From: Lethocerus indicus
Taxonomy: Eukaryota; Arthropoda; Insecta; Hemiptera; Belostomatidae
Length of the DNA stretch: 64,000 nucleotides
Reading direction: 5' to 3'
Assembly: GCA_019843655.1 (NCBI GenBank)
Contig: JACDQD010000010.1
Coordinates: 1,967,637-2,031,636, forward strand
The notes beneath the pieces are model-generated. The model made no database searches. It saw only the letters and a list, made by a program, of their open reading frames with translations, and had not been told where the DNA came from. The position numbers were made by a program, and so were the translations under genes. Positions within the stretch are counted from its first letter, which is position 1. The number at the start of each line of letters is the position of its first letter. Shown one piece after another: positions 62,356 through 64,000 of this stretch.

Positions 62356-62736
62356 ATGCTCCAATGGGATATCGTACACAATTCGCGTTATTTATTAAAC
62401 CCCGTTATTAACTCCTGTTCTACTTACTCAAATATTCATTGCTTTTTATGTATCCGCAATGTAAACGCATGCTGTACGAAATACAGTCAGTTTATTTTGT
62501 ATTACCTGCGGCCTAGAATTTACATTACTCCGTTCAAAAAACATTCCAACATTAGACGACCATTTCCGACTCCTTCAATAACATTGTTCTTCTCTACCGA
62601 AGCCGTTATTACTTCGGTACGGAATAATTTTTTTGTTCTCCCCCCGGAACAACCGCCGAAAAAAGATAACGAAGACGCCTTAAATTATAAGTTATATTTA
62701 GTGAGTCGGGTCATACATATGTCGGACGGTATATGA
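62356..62736 (+). CDS. unassigned ATG open frame, 126 residues
   Basis: Opens with ATG and ends at TGA in AT-rich DNA, where a frame of this length is less expected than in GC-rich DNA. The N-terminal half is rich in Tyr, Cys, Ile and Asn. The C-terminal third holds a Pro/Lys/Asp/Glu-rich hydrophilic segment. No domain is recognised. A donor-like GTGAGT lies in its 3' end near 62700, so it could be an internal exon read past its border, or simply chance. Confidence 0.13.
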   Translation: MLQWDIVHNSRYLLNPVINSCSTYSNIHCFLCIRNVNACCTKYSQFILYYLRPRIYITPFKKHSNIRRPFPTPSITLFFSTEAVITSVRNNFFVLPPEQPPKKDNEDALNYKLYLVSRVIHMSDGI

Positions 62737-62739
62737 AAA

Positions 62740-63660
62740 TGGGCCCCGTGGGTTATTATATTTGAAGGCTGTTGTATTATAGATATTAGAGACGGCCGGG
62801 CTCGGCCGGTATAAAACCACAGGTCGGTGGAATGCCACTAATATATCTTTCTCTACCTGCAATAAGAAGGGTTCAGAATGAATAGAAAAAAAGAATACAA
62901 CAAAGAAGAAATGAAAAAAAAAGAAAGGAGAAAATTTCGACTGAGAAAAAACTTTTTTTGCCTTTACCCCCGCCCGGTAAAGTCATTTGTCCCTGGCCCC
63001 CATTGTTGTTCACGCCGGGCATCCCTCTAACCCAGTGTTAACCCTTTTAACCGTAAAATATTAATTTGTATTATTTGTTATAATTCCTGGGGACTTGACC
63101 CTCGATAAATCACCGGGGGAGAACCGTCGCCCCGTTTAATCCGAGCTTCCCCCAACCACCACCGACGAATCGTCCGTTCCAGCAACCCCTATTTTCGTGC
63201 CCGTTATCATTATTTCATTTAAAAAGCAAAAAAAAGTAAGTATTTTAAGGTATATTCCGAGAGAAGAACTGTATAGTTATTCCGAAAGGCATCGAAAAGA
63301 AAAGTGCGTTCATATAAAGAAACTCTGAAATTACTTCCAGGGGAATTTTTGATTCACCAATATTTCTTAAGCAAGTTCAAGCTTTTACACAGTTCAAAAT
63401 ATTCTTGTTTAGCACTCGCGACGAAGTTAATGCCGATAGCAGAAAATACGCGATATCACCGGCCTCGGATAAAGGACAAGCGGTTTATACCCTCAACACC
63501 GCAAGCATACAGCGTCCGAATATTAAATAGGGACCGACAAGTCGAGCGCTGAGCATAGGTTGGGAATCAATGGCGTGAACTATTGTGATAGTGGAGGCGG
63601 GCCCGGTTTGCGGGGATGAAATAGTGCCCCCCGAGCTTGTCACCTAATGGGGTGCCGGTC
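62740..63660. other. unique noncoding DNA
   Basis: No supported gene. A TATAAAA lies at 62810-62816 beside a GC-rich CGGCCGG repeat pair. A-rich and purine-rich stretches lie at 62885-62935. Confidence 0.45.
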
Positions 63661-63668
63661 CCACCCAC

Positions 63669-63690
63669 CACACACACACACACACACACA
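63669..63690. repeat. (CA)n microsatellite
   Basis: Eleven CA units. Confidence 0.95.
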
Positions 63691-63839
63691 CCCGCACACC
63701 GTGTTGACACAATTTGACAAACGCTGTTGTCTGTATCAACTTACGGGCCTACACAGTGCCGCATTTCTGAAAATAACACCGCATATATGAATTATGTATC
63801 GGATATGTGATAGATAGGATGTTTAGCCGGTGTAGTGAA

Positions 63840-63853
63840 GGGCCCCGGGGCCC
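63840..63853. other. G/C-only palindrome
   Basis: GGGCCCCGGGGCCC is a perfect 14-base dyad in a GC-rich patch. Confidence 0.5.
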
Positions 63854-63982
63854 CCTAGGCCAGAGGACACTCGGGGCCCGCTTCCAATTACCATTATCGG
63901 GGACGTCTAGCCGGGGATGGGGAGCGTGCGGGCGACCGATCACCGGCGAACGCACGCCCCCGCCCCAGCCGATGGCCCGGTC

Positions 63983-64000
63983 GGGGGGCGGGGGGGGGGG
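63983..64000. repeat. poly-G runs cut by the window end
   Basis: Six G, one C, then eleven G to the last base. The run may continue beyond the window. Confidence 0.9.

Noticed and set aside
1..64000. CRISPR array, operon, insertion sequence or phage module
   Set aside because: No regularly spaced repeats with unique spacers, no transposase or integrase-like frame, and no dense coding. The repeats present are ordinary eukaryotic microsatellites.

Overview
No gene in this window can be identified by family. The sequence looks like intergenic or intronic DNA from a eukaryote. It is rich in dinucleotide microsatellites ((GA)n, (CT)n, (AT)n, (CA)n), in homopolymer G and C runs, and in polypurine/polypyrimidine tracts. 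There are no long conserved reading frames, no dense or operon-like coding, and no recognisable rRNA, tRNA, transposase or reverse transcriptase. CpG is frequent rather than depleted, which suggests low germline methylation. Three tandem TTAGG units (60073-60087), the arthropod telomere unit, hint at an arthropod. That assignment is tentative and rests on a very short motif.

Layout. 1-6400 is mostly unique AT-rich DNA with a TCC tract and poly-G patches. 6400-8210 holds CT/TCC tracts followed by the best gene model here: a two-exon candidate (7728-7945 joined to 8072-8210) with a matched donor, branch-site and acceptor and three stops inside the proposed intron. 8213-18000 is unique noncoding DNA with several hairpins and palindromes and two long (AT)n arrays. 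18800-19670 switches from a purine-rich to a pyrimidine-rich top strand and contains a third (AT)n array. 24687-25848 holds a duplicated pair of exactly conserved short blocks (16 and 17 bases, same order and strand), the strongest non-repeat signal in the window. 26700-28770 contains (GC)n and (GA)n arrays, including the longest (GA)n. 31194-31556 and 61276-62736 hold unassigned open frames. 40993-41010 is an 18-base G run. 51781-52110 is a purine-rich domain. 58400-61210 is dense in simple repeats.

Because no protein family is recognised, no pathway can be described. The most useful leads are the duplicated two-block element, the spliced candidate at 7728-8210, and several perfect palindromes or hairpins (8470-8487, 49039-49056, 47253-47284). 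Many long open frames here are composition artefacts of purine/pyrimidine strand bias, and several of the longest begin with GTG or TTG instead of ATG.
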